Under the pieces are notes generated by a model. The model did no database searches. It saw only the letters and a list, made by a program, of their open reading frames with translations, and had not been told where the DNA came from. Positions 1 through 7,403 of a stretch of 7,862 bases of DNA are shown piece by piece (positions within the stretch are counted from its first letter, which is position 1; each line of letters starts with the position of its first letter). The position numbers were made by a program, and so were the translations under genes. This DNA is from Wenzhouxiangella sp. (GTDB lineage Bacteria > Pseudomonadota > Gammaproteobacteria > Xanthomonadales > Wenzhouxiangellaceae). The DNA lies in the NCBI GenBank assembly GCA_007121485.1, contig SKKM01000290.1, positions 1 through 7,862 on the forward strand, given 5' to 3'.

Positions 1-42
1 ATTGCGGTGCTGGCCTGGCTGATGGAGCGCGAGACCGGCTGA
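1..42 (+). CDS. 3' end of an unidentified upstream gene (partial)
   Basis: Frame 1 is open from the left edge to a TGA at 40-42 and reads IAVLAWLMERETG. The stop lies 7 bases before the start of the SLC5 histidine kinase gene on the same strand, so this could be the preceding gene of the same operon. Thirteen residues are too few to name a family. A hydrophobic stretch followed by charged residues would suit the tail of a small membrane protein such as a transporter subunit, but that is a guess. The reading frame could also be chance, although its position immediately before a well-supported start fits a tightly packed operon. Confidence 0.5.
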   Translation: MAVLAWLMERETG

Positions 43-49
43 CCCGCCC

Positions 50-2833
50 ATGATTTCAACCCCCCTGGTCGTCGTTACCGGACTGGCATACCTGCTGCTG
101 CTGTTTGCCATTGCCTGGTACGGCGATCTGCGCGCCGCGCGCGGCCGTTCCATCATTTCCAGCCCCTGGGTCTATGCCTTGTCGATCGCCGTCTACGCCA
201 CGGCCTGGACTTATTTCGGCAGCGTGGGGCGCGCTTCCGTGGACGGCATCTGGTTCCTGCCGATCTACTTAGGTCCCACCCTGGCCATGGTCCTGGGCTG
301 GATCGTCATCCGCAAGATGATCCGGATTGCCCGCACCCACCGCATCACCTCGATCGCCGACTTCATCGCCAGCCGCTACGGCAAGAGTTCGGTGATTGCC
401 GGCCTGGTCACCGTCATCGTGGTGATCGGGATCGTGCCCTACATCGCCCTGCAGCTCAAGGCGATCTCGGCCAGCTACCTGATGCTGACCGCGCCTGCCG
501 GCCAGGAAGCGCCGCTGGCGGCGGTGCGCTGGTGGGAGGACAGCGCGCTGTACGTGGCCCTGGCGCTGGCCGGTTTCATCATCCTGTTCGGCACCCGCCA
601 CCTCGACGTGACCGAACGCCATGAGGGCATGGTCGCTGCCATTGCGTTCGAGTCCCTGGTCAAGCTGCTGGCCTTCCTCGCCGTCGGTCTGTTCGTGGTC
701 TATGGCCTGTTCAACGGGCTGGGCGATCTGTTCAGCCGCGCCATGGCCGATGTCGAACTGGCCAGGTTGCTGCGCTTCGAGGCCGGCGCGCACTCCGATT
801 ACCTGTTCTCCCAGTGGTTCGGGCTGGTCTTGCTGGCGGGCCTGGCCTTCCTGTTTCTGCCGCGCCAGTTCCAGGTCATGGTGATCGAGAACGTCGACGA
901 GCGCCACCTGAAGCGCGCGGTCTGGGTCTTCCCGCTCTACCTGCTGCTGATCAACCTGTTCGTGCTGCCGATCGCACTGGCCGGCCTGATGTTCTTTGCC
1001 AATGACGGCGCCGACCCGGATCTGTTCGTGCTGTCGCTGCCGCTGATCACCGGCCACGAGGCGCTGGCGCTGTTTGTCTGGATCGGCGGCCTGTCGGCGG
1101 CCACCGGCATGGTGATCGTCGAGGCCATCGCGGTATCGACCATGATCTGCAATCACCTGGTCGTGCCCCTGCTGCTCAAGACCCGACGCTTCCGCGACCG
1201 CTCGGCCGGCGACCTGACCCGGCTGCTGCTCAACATCAGGCGCCTCGGCATCGTCTTCCTGCTGCTGCTCAGCTACCTGTACTTCTTCCTGGCTGGAGAG
1301 GCCTATGCGCTGGTCAGCATCGGCCTGATCAGCTTTGCCGCCGTGGCCCAGTTCGCCCCGGCCGCGCTCGGCGGCATGTACTGGAAGGGCGGCACCGCCA
1401 GGGGCGTCCTGGCCGGGCTGGGCGCGGGCTTCAGCCTCTGGGTGTACACCTTGATGCTGCCATCTATTGCCAAGTCGGGCTGGATCTCCGGCGATTTCGT
1501 CGAGCATGGCCCGTTCGGCTGGGCCTGGCTCAGGCCCGAGCAGTTGCTGGGCCTGACCGGCCTCGATCCGATCACCCATTCATTGTTCTGGAGCCTGCTG
1601 GCCAATATCGCGGCCTACGTGCTGGTCTCGCTGTGGAGTCGCCCCGGCGCGCGCGAGGCCAGCCAGGCCCTGCTGTTCGTCGACGTGCATCAGCGCGGCG
1701 GCAACCCCCAGCCGGTGTTCTGGCAAGGCCGGGCCCGGGTCGAGGACCTGCAGCGCCTGGCCAGCCGCTTTCTCGGCGCGGCGCGCACCGCAGCGCTGTT
1801 CGAGGATTCGAACGGCCACACCATGGCAGGCGCAAGGGCCGGCGAGGCCGACGCGCGCCTGGTGCAGCAGGTTGAAACCCAGCTGGCCGGCGCCATCGGC
1901 AGCGCTTCGGCGCGCGTCATGGTGGCCTCGGTGGTCAACGAAGAGGACCTGGAACTGCATGATGTGATGCGCATCCTCGATGAAGCCTCGCAGCTGCGCA
2001 TGTATTCCCGCGCCCTCGAGGAAAAGTCCTACTCACTGCAGCAGGCCACTGAAGAGCTGCGCGCGGCCAACGAGCAGCTCAAGAGCCTGGACCGACTGAA
2101 AGACGACTTCATGTCCTCGGTCACCCACGAGCTGCGCACGCCGCTGACGTCCATCCGCGCCGTGGCCGAGATGATGCACGACGACCCCGACATGCCCAAC
2201 GATCGGCGCCAGGAATTTCTGGACATCATGGTGCGGGAGTCCGAGCGTCTGAGCCGCCTGGTCGGCCAGGTACTGGACCTGGCCCGGATCGAGGCCGGCC
2301 ATGCCGAGTGGCACAACAGCGATGTCGACATGGCCGCCATCGTCGATCAGGCAGTGGCCAGCATGGCCGAACAGTACGCTGACCGCAACGCCCGGATCGA
2401 GATGAGCGGCGAACGCCGGCCGGGCCTGATCCGCGCCGACGCCGACCGGCTGATCCAGGTCCTGCTCAACCTGCTGTCGAATGCGCTCAAGTATCTGCCC
2501 GACGAAGACGGAAAGGTCCGGATCCACATTGCCGACACGCAAGAAGGCGTCACCGTGACCGTCACCGACAACGGACCCGGCATCAGCGAAGCCGAACAGG
2601 CCGAGGTGTTCGACAAGTTCCGCCAGATCGGTGACCGCCGGCGACGCCAGGGCGGCACCGGCCTGGGGCTGCCGATCAGCCGCCAGATCATCGAACACTT
2701 CGGTGGGAGAATGTGGGTCGAGTCCGTCCCCGGAGAGGGCGCCAAATTCAGCTTTTTCCTGCCGCGGCAGAACGAGCCGGAGCACACCGGAGCCGCCGCG
2801 GCAGAACCGAGAGAGGAGGAAGCAAGGCCATGA
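50..2833 (+). CDS. SLC5-domain sensor histidine kinase (CbrA/CrbS-type)
   Basis: Inner-membrane sensor kinase of 927 aa. Residues about 5-528 are a sodium/solute symporter-like (SLC5) module with roughly 13 hydrophobic segments, beginning at TM1 (about 5-24). Residues about 540-650 resemble the STAC linker found between SLC5 modules and kinases, and about 655-685 form a coiled coil. The kinase core is intact: H box with HELRTPL and phosphoacceptor His693, N box with Asn811 in LLNLLSNALKYL, G1 box DNGPGI at 840-845, and G2 box GGTGLGL at 868-874. Known relatives include CbrA (histidine use and carbon/nitrogen balance in Pseudomonas) and CrbS (acetate switch in Vibrio). Unlike CrbS there is no fused receiver; the receiver is the next gene, which overlaps it by four bases (ATGA). 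The ATG at 50 places TM1 immediately after the start. The upstream Shine-Dalgarno match is weak, so coupling to the preceding gene is plausible. The ligand cannot be read from the sequence; acetate or another small carboxylate is an inference from context. Confidence 0.95.
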   Translation: MISTPLVVVTGLAYLLLLFAIAWYGDLRAARGRSIISSPWVYALSIAVYATAWTYFGSVGRASVDGIWFLPIYLGPTLAMVLGWIVIRKMIRIARTHRITSIADFIASRYGKSSVIAGLVTVIVVIGIVPYIALQLKAISASYLMLTAPAGQEAPLAAVRWWEDSALYVALALAGFIILFGTRHLDVTERHEGMVAAIAFESLVKLLAFLAVGLFVVYGLFNGLGDLFSRAMADVELARLLRFEAGAHSDYLFSQWFGLVLLAGLAFLFLPRQFQVMVIENVDERHLKRAVWVFPLYLLLINLFVLPIALAGLMFFANDGADPDLFVLSLPLITGHEALALFVWIGGLSAATGMVIVEAIAVSTMICNHLVVPLLLKTRRFRDRSAGDLTRLLLNIRRLGIVFLLLLSYLYFFLAGEAYALVSIGLISFAAVAQFAPAALGGMYWKGGTARGVLAGLGAGFSLWVYTLMLPSIAKSGWISGDFVEHGPFGWAWLRPEQLLGLTGLDPITHSLFWSLLANIAAYVLVSLWSRPGAREASQALLFVDVHQRGGNPQPVFWQGRARVEDLQRLASRFLGAARTAALFEDSNGHTMAGARAGEADARLVQQVETQLAGAIGSASARVMVASVVNEEDLELHDVMRILDEASQLRMYSRALEEKSYSLQQATEELRAANEQLKSLDRLKDDFMSSVTHELRTPLTSIRAVAEMMHDDPDMPNDRRQEFLDIMVRESERLSRLVGQVLDLARIEAGHAEWHNSDVDMAAIVDQAVASMAEQYADRNARIEMSGERRPGLIRADADRLIQVLLNLLSNALKYLPDEDGKVRIHIADTQEGVTVTVTDNGPGISEAEQAEVFDKFRQIGDRRRRQGGTGLGLPISRQIIEHFGGRMWVESVPGEGAKFSFFLPRQNEPEHTGAAAAEPREEEARP
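2814..2819 (+). promoter_or_regulatory. Ribosome binding site of the receiver gene
   Basis: A perfect AGGAGG lies 10 bases before the ATG at 2830, inside the last codons of the kinase gene. It fixes ATG 2830 as the start. An upstream in-frame extension to 2713 would overlap the conserved end of the kinase domain and is unlikely. Confidence 0.85.
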
Positions 2834-3204
2834 AGAGCCGGATACTGATTGCCGATGACGAGCCCAATATCGTCATTTCGCTGGAATACCTGATGCGCCG
2901 CGAAGGCCATGAGGTCAGCGTGGCGCGCGACGGCGACGAAGCGCTGGAAATGATCCGGCGCGAACCGCCGGACCTGGTGCTCCTAGACGCCATGATGCCG
3001 GGCAAGACCGGCTTCGAGGTGTGCCAGGCGGTCAGGGATGATGAAAGCCTGGCCGAGGTCAAGATCGTGATGCTGACCGCGAAGGGCCGCGAAACCGACA
3101 TGGCCAAGGGCAAGGCGCTGGGCGTCGACGCCTACATCGTCAAGCCCTTCTCGACCCGGGAACTGGCCGAGAAGGTGCGCAGCATGCTGGCCGATCCCAA
3201 GTGA
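2830..3204 (+). CDS. Single-domain response regulator (CheY-like receiver)
   Basis: A 124-aa receiver domain with no output domain. All the usual residues are present: acidic pair Asp9/Asp10, phosphoacceptor Asp53 in LVLLDAMMPG, Thr83 in VMLTAKG, switch aromatic Tyr102 and Lys105 in VKPF. The protein ends right after the last helix, so it cannot bind DNA by a fused domain. It must act by protein contact, or pass phosphate on to another regulator. The start overlaps the kinase stop (ATGA) and the stop overlaps the next gene's GTG (GTGA), which strongly suggests coupled translation and that His693 of the upstream kinase is its phosphodonor. Candidate targets are the products of the two following genes; this is inference. 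A distant DNA-binding regulator (as with CrbR in Vibrio) may also exist elsewhere in the genome. Confidence 0.95.
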   Translation: MKSRILIADDEPNIVISLEYLMRREGHEVSVARDGDEALEMIRREPPDLVLLDAMMPGKTGFEVCQAVRDDESLAEVKIVMLTAKGRETDMAKGKALGVDAYIVKPFSTRELAEKVRSMLADPK

Positions 3205-5396
3205 ACCGCTTCGACTGGCGCCTGGCGCTTGGCGTCGCCGTGGTCGGCGCGGCCTGCCTGTTGTGGCTGGTCGTGGCCGGGGTCTTGCTGTGGGCAGTGC
3301 TCGATCCGGCCGACTGGGAAACCGTGACCGAGGCGCTGGGCGGCCGAGGCGGGCTGCTGCTGTTCCTGTGGGCCGGCTCGCTGATTCCGGTGGCGGCCCT
3401 GCTACGCTACCTGATCGCCCAGTACATCCGGGCACCGGCACGACTGGCCGAAGAAGCCATGCTGCGGGTGAACAACGAAAAGGCCGGGCCGCTCAAACTG
3501 CGCGGCAGCCGTCAGAACCAGCGCCTGGCCGAACTCCTCAACGGTCTGCTGGAAAAGCAATACGCCCTGCAGGCGGAAATGGACGACCGGGTACGCGAGG
3601 CCAGCCGCCAGACCGAACTGGAAAAGAGCCGCCTGGCCGCGCTGATGTCCGAACTCACCAAGAGCGTGGTGGTGTGCAATCTCGACGGCCGGATCCTGCT
3701 CTACAACAATCGCGCCAGAATCCAGTTCCGGCGTCTGTCGCGGACCCCCGGCGTGGCCGGCGGCGCGGAACTGATGGGGCTGGGCCGTTCCATTTACACC
3801 GTGCTCGACCGTCGTCTCGTGCAGCACGCCCTGGAAAACGTGCAGCGGCGCCTGAACCGTGGGGCCGGGGCACCTTCGGCACAGTTCGTCACCTCCACGC
3901 CCTCGGGCAAGCTTTTGCGCGTGCAGATGACGCCGGTGCGCCAGGTCGAGGCGTCTGTCCAGAACGATGCGCCCCGATCGGTGGCGGAAATGACCGGCTT
4001 CGTTCTGCTGATCGAAAACATCACCGACGACATGCAGGCCGACTCGGAAAAGGACCGCCTGCTGACCAGCCTGACCGAGGGCAGCCGGGCCGCCCTGGCC
4101 AACACCCGTGCCGCCATCGAGGTGCTGGAATATCCGGACATCGAAGACTGCATGCGCGAACGCCTGCTCGGCGTCATCCGCGAAGAGATCCAGGGCCTGA
4201 GCGAGCGCATCGGCGAAGTCCAGCAGTCGACCTCCAAGGCGCTGCGCTCGCGCTGGCCGCTGGAAGACATGCTGGCCGGCGATCTGATCGAGGTCGCAAT
4301 CAAGCGCCTCCGCTCGGAGCTGGGGCTGCATGCCGAGCACGAGAGCGTTGATGATGAGCTGTGGCTGAAGGTCGAGAGCTTCACCTTGCTGCAGGCGCTG
4401 CTGCACCTGGCCGGCCGACTGCAGGAACACTGCGAGGTGCGCTCCGTCGCGCTCCGGCTGGGCGAGCGCGAGGGCCAGGCCTTCCTGGACCTGATGTGGA
4501 CGCCCGACCAGGGTGACGGCAACAAGGCCGAGCTGGGCTGGGACATGGAGCCGATCCGGGTCGGCCGGGAAACCCTTTCGCTGACGGTGCATGATGTCCT
4601 GGAGCGTCATGGCGGCGAGTGCTGGATCGAGCAGGAAGTCGGGGACAAGCGACACCGCTGCTTCTTCCGCCTGCTGCTGCCGCTGGCCACGCCGCAGGAG
4701 GAGCTGCCGACCGCCACCTTCATGCGCCATGAAAGCCGGCCGGAGTACTACGACTTCGACCTGTTCCAGAGCAGCGCGCGCAGCGAATCGCTGGACGACT
4801 GCCCGCTCGGCGAGCTGGTCTATACCGTATTCGATACCGAAACCACCGGCCTGAACCCGGCCGGCGGCGACGAAATCATCCAGATCGGCGCGGTGCGCAT
4901 CGTCAACGGCAAGGTGCTGCGCAACGAGTATTTCGACCAGCTGGTCGATCCGCGCCGGCTGATTCCGCCGGCCGGCATCCAGATCCACGGCATCACGCCC
5001 GACATGGTGCGCGGCCAACCCGCCATCGAAGAGGTGCTGCCGGCCTTCCACAGCTTTTGCTCCGACACCGTCCTTGTCGCCCATAACGCTGCTTTCGACA
5101 TGCGCTGCCTGGCGCTCAAGGAAAAGCAGACCGGGCTCAAGTTCGATCACCCGGTGCTGGACACGCTGCTGCTGTCGGCGCTGGTGCACGAGAACCAGGA
5201 GTCCCATCGCCTGGAAGCCATTGCCGAGCGTTTCGGCTTGACCATCATCGGCCGCCACACCGCCATCGGCGACGCCATGGTCACCGCCGAGATCCTGGTC
5301 CAGCTCATCCCCCTGCTGGCGGACAAAGGCGTGCACACCCTGGGCCAGGCGCGCCAGGCAGCCCAGCAGACCTACTACGCCCGTATCAACTATTGA
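3201..5396 (+). CDS. Membrane 3'-5' exonuclease fused to a degenerate histidine-kinase-like module
   Basis: A 731-aa protein in two halves. The N-terminus has two membrane segments (about 9-32 and 50-70), then a HAMP/coiled-coil region (about 75-148) and a PAS-like domain (about 149-275, starting near SVVVCNLDGRILLYNN). Residues about 280-500 follow the layout of a histidine kinase core but lack its catalytic residues. In TSLTEGSRAAL, Glu293 sits where the phosphoacceptor His would be; His402 and Arg406 sit at the N-box Asn positions; no DxGxG motif is seen. A HGGECWIEQ segment followed by a FFRLLLPL ending recalls the end of a HATPase fold. The C-terminal part (about 538-731) is a complete DnaQ/epsilon-type DEDDh exonuclease: Exo I Asp545 and Glu547 (FDTETTG), Exo II Asp633 (HNAAFD), Exo III His686 and Asp691 (HTAIGD). 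It probably removes nucleotides from 3' ends of DNA or RNA, or acts on small oligonucleotides; the substrate is unknown. The GTG start at 3201 overlaps the receiver stop, has no clear Shine-Dalgarno and keeps both membrane segments; no other start does so as well. Confidence 0.92.
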   Translation: MNRFDWRLALGVAVVGAACLLWLVVAGVLLWAVLDPADWETVTEALGGRGGLLLFLWAGSLIPVAALLRYLIAQYIRAPARLAEEAMLRVNNEKAGPLKLRGSRQNQRLAELLNGLLEKQYALQAEMDDRVREASRQTELEKSRLAALMSELTKSVVVCNLDGRILLYNNRARIQFRRLSRTPGVAGGAELMGLGRSIYTVLDRRLVQHALENVQRRLNRGAGAPSAQFVTSTPSGKLLRVQMTPVRQVEASVQNDAPRSVAEMTGFVLLIENITDDMQADSEKDRLLTSLTEGSRAALANTRAAIEVLEYPDIEDCMRERLLGVIREEIQGLSERIGEVQQSTSKALRSRWPLEDMLAGDLIEVAIKRLRSELGLHAEHESVDDELWLKVESFTLLQALLHLAGRLQEHCEVRSVALRLGEREGQAFLDLMWTPDQGDGNKAELGWDMEPIRVGRETLSLTVHDVLERHGGECWIEQEVGDKRHRCFFRLLLPLATPQEELPTATFMRHESRPEYYDFDLFQSSARSESLDDCPLGELVYTVFDTETTGLNPAGGDEIIQIGAVRIVNGKVLRNEYFDQLVDPRRLIPPAGIQIHGITPDMVRGQPAIEEVLPAFHSFCSDTVLVAHNAAFDMRCLALKEKQTGLKFDHPVLDTLLLSALVHENQESHRLEAIAERFGLTIIGRHTAIGDAMVTAEILVQLIPLLADKGVHTLGQARQAAQQTYYARINY

Positions 5397-5410
5397 ACTA
5401 CTGACAGCGC

Positions 5411-5415
5411 GAGAG
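5411..5415 (+). promoter_or_regulatory. Ribosome binding site deciding the start of the CBS/DUF294 gene
   Basis: GAGAG lies 9 bases before the ATG at 5425 but only 3 bases before an in-frame GTG at 5419. The spacing favours ATG 5425, giving a protein that starts MSPKELRRFL. No promoter-like sequence is obvious in the short gap after the exonuclease stop, so read-through from upstream is expected. Confidence 0.55.
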
Positions 5416-5424
5416 TAAGTGCTC

Positions 5425-7242
5425 ATGAGCCCGAAAGAGTTACGCCGATTCTTAAGCCAGGTCGCTCCGTTCTCCGAATTGTCGAGGGACCGGCTCGACG
5501 AACTGGCCCACGACTTCCAGGACCTGGAGTTCAGCACCGGGCAGGACATCGGCATGTTCCGCCAGCCCGGCGAGCATGATCTCTACGTGATCGTCCGCGG
5601 CGCGGTCAGCATCCTGGACAGCGAGCAGCAGACCCTGGAGCAGCGCGGCGAAGGCGAGCTGTTCGGGCACGCCATCTGCTTCGGCTCCGGATCGCGGGAC
5701 TATGCCGTGGTCGCGGCCGAAGACGTGGAACTGCTGCGGCTACCCTACGCGGACCTCCAGGCCCTGTGCCGCGAGGCGCCGGTCATCAACCGGTTCTTCT
5801 TTTCCAGCCCCGGCGCACGCCTGCGTGAACTCGAGCAGAGCACGCCGGCGCGCATTGCCGAACTGGAACTCAGGCCGCCGGTCACGACCACATCCGGTCA
5901 GACGATCTCCGATGGCGCGCGCCTGATGGCACGCCACCTGATCAGCTGCCTGCCCGTGATCGACGATGATCGCCTGGTCGGCATCATCACCGACCGCGAC
6001 CTGCGCAACCGGGTGCTCGGCGGCGGCGTTGACCCGGCCAGGGCGATCGCCGAGGTGATGACCGCCAACCCGGTCACCGCAACGCCCGCCGACCGCCTGG
6101 AAGACGCGCTCTTGTTGATGATGCAGTACAACATCCATCACTTGCCGGTGGTCGACGACGACGGCGGCCTGCTCGGGGTGGTCAGTTCCGGCGACCTGCT
6201 GCGAATGCAGTCACCGCACCCATTGCGGCTGGTCCGCGATATCCAGCGTGCCGACAGTGCGGCGCGGGTGGCCGAGTTTGCGCGCAAGGGTCCCGGCCTG
6301 CTGGCCCGCATGAGCCGGCAGGGCAACCAGGTCACGGAAGTCGGGCGTGTGGCCGGCATGATCACCGATGCCTGCACCCGGCGCCTGCTCAAGCTCGCCG
6401 AGGCCGAACTCGGCAGCGCGCCGATGCCCTGGGCCTGGCTGGCCTTCGGCTCCCAGGCCAGGCTCGAGCAAGGCCTGATCAGCGACCAGGACAACGGTTT
6501 GCTGCTGGCCGAACCGCCGGATGAAGAGGCCGCCGAATACTTCAAGCGCATGGCCGATTTCGTCTGCGACGGACTCAACGACAGCGGCTATATCTACTGT
6601 CCCGGCGGCGTCATGGCCAAGGGCGACTGGCGCCTGTCCTACCGCGACTGGCGCAAGACCTTTGCCAGCTGGATCCTGGAGCCGGAGCCGAAATCGGTCA
6701 TGCAGTCGAGCATCTTCTTCGACATGCGCGGCGTGGCCGGCGACCTGGAAATGGCCGCGCGCCTGCATGGCGAAGTGCTGGCCCAGGCGCGCGACAGCAA
6801 GATCTTCCGGCGTTTCCTGGCCGCAGAGTCCATGGGCCATCGCCCCCCCATCGGGCTGTTCCGCCAGTTCGTGCAGGAACGCGAGGGGGAGAAAAGCCAG
6901 GGCCTGAACCTGAAAAAGCGCGGGGTCATCCCCATCGTCGACCTGGCGCGGGTGCGCGCGCTGGAGGGCGCGATCCACGAGGTGCATACCGAGGAGCGCC
7001 TGCGCGCCGCCGCCTTGCAGGGCATCATGAACGAGCGCGATGCCGACGACCTGATTCACGCGCTGCGCTTCATCGGCAACGTGCGCCTGCGCCATCAGGT
7101 CGCCCTGTACGAGCGCGGCGAGAAGCCCAATCACCTGGTCGACCCGGACTCGCTGTCCGGACTGCACCGGCGCTACCTGCGCTCGGCCTTCGGCATCGTC
7201 CAGACCGCCCAGGAGGCGCTGGCCAATCGGTATCAGGTCTAA
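5425..7242 (+). CDS. cNMP-binding-like, CBS pair and DUF294 nucleotidyltransferase protein
   Basis: A predicted cytoplasmic protein of 605 aa with four parts. Residues about 10-130 are a cyclic-nucleotide-binding-like beta-roll (LYVIVRGAVSIL, GELFGH). Residues about 151-210 and 211-270 are a CBS pair (LPVIDDDRLVGIITDRDL and LPVVDDDGGLLGVVSSGDL), a module that often binds adenine nucleotides. Residues about 300-440 are the DUF294 domain, related to the GlnD/pol-beta nucleotidyltransferases, with FGSQAR at 341-346 and metal-ligand candidates Asp354 and Asp356 in SDQDN. About 460-600 is the DUF294 C-terminal helical domain. The family is often annotated as a putative signal-transduction protein and its reaction is not established; uridylyl or adenylyl transfer to a protein or small molecule is the natural guess. 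In the cNMP domain the usual phosphate-binding Glu is replaced by His82, while Arg91 lines up with the conserved Arg, so cyclic nucleotide binding is doubtful. The gene follows the exonuclease by 28 bases and is the last of the operon. An alternative start is GTG 5419. Confidence 0.93.
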   Translation: MSPKELRRFLSQVAPFSELSRDRLDELAHDFQDLEFSTGQDIGMFRQPGEHDLYVIVRGAVSILDSEQQTLEQRGEGELFGHAICFGSGSRDYAVVAAEDVELLRLPYADLQALCREAPVINRFFFSSPGARLRELEQSTPARIAELELRPPVTTTSGQTISDGARLMARHLISCLPVIDDDRLVGIITDRDLRNRVLGGGVDPARAIAEVMTANPVTATPADRLEDALLLMMQYNIHHLPVVDDDGGLLGVVSSGDLLRMQSPHPLRLVRDIQRADSAARVAEFARKGPGLLARMSRQGNQVTEVGRVAGMITDACTRRLLKLAEAELGSAPMPWAWLAFGSQARLEQGLISDQDNGLLLAEPPDEEAAEYFKRMADFVCDGLNDSGYIYCPGGVMAKGDWRLSYRDWRKTFASWILEPEPKSVMQSSIFFDMRGVAGDLEMAARLHGEVLAQARDSKIFRRFLAAESMGHRPPIGLFRQFVQEREGEKSQGLNLKKRGVIPIVDLARVRALEGAIHEVHTEERLRAAALQGIMNERDADDLIHALRFIGNVRLRHQVALYERGEKPNHLVDPDSLSGLHRRYLRSAFGIVQTAQEALANRYQV

Positions 7243-7260
7243 GCATTGAAACCAGTGAAA

Positions 7261-7393
7261 ACCGCAGATGAACGCAGATAAACGCAGATGTTTTTTCTCG
7301 TGCACGCTCGAGGCCAAGGAGCCTCACATCGGTATCGAGTTTCTCGACTGATCGCTTGTTTTTTATCCGCGTTCATCTGCGTTCATCCGCGGT
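7261..7393. repeat. 133-base inverted-repeat element with 10-base tandem units in each arm
   Basis: The left arm at 7261-7289 and the right arm at 7365-7393 are inverted copies of 29 bases matching at 26 positions (my hand alignment). The left arm contains three tandem 10-base units, GCAGATGAAC, GCAGATAAAC and a partial GCAGATG; the right arm carries the same units in reverse (GTTCATCTGC, GTTCATCCGC). The 75-base centre (7290-7364) is less GC-rich, begins with a run of six T at 7291-7296 and ends with another at 7359-7364, and holds small palindromes at 7310-7325 and 7335-7347. The element lies between two genes that converge on it, a common place for REP-like repeats. It could fold as a long stem and serve as a transcription terminator; for minus-strand transcripts the stem is followed by a short T run (GGTTTTC), for plus-strand transcripts it is not. 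No clear target-site duplication is seen and there is no gene inside it. I recall similar GCAGATGAACGC intergenic repeats in many GC-rich bacteria, but could not check this. Confidence 0.85.
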
Positions 7394-7403
7394 AAAAATA
7401 AAC

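Noticed and set aside
3263..4351. A 362-codon plus-strand open frame within the exonuclease gene in another frame
   Set aside because: It is rich in Arg, Gly, Pro and Ala with no recognisable domain and lies entirely under a gene with clear domain structure; it is a GC-driven shadow frame.
3402..5555. A 717-codon open frame on the minus strand opposite the exonuclease gene
   Set aside because: It is the mirror of a GC-rich coding frame, is dominated by His, Gln, Gly, Ala and Asp without domain motifs, and overlaps a gene with clear catalytic motifs. Similar minus-strand frames opposite the kinase (269-1579) and the CBS gene (6211-7317) are rejected for the same reason.
7335..7364. Small hairpin TCGAG-TTT-CTCGA followed by a run of T as a rho-independent terminator for the operon
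   Set aside because: The stem is only five pairs and the T run starts about 12 bases after it, so it does not have the form of an intrinsic terminator.
7261..7393. Tandem repeats in the 7243-7403 gap as a possible CRISPR array
   Set aside because: The units are about 10 bases, directly adjacent with no spacers, and occur as two inverted arms, unlike CRISPR repeats.
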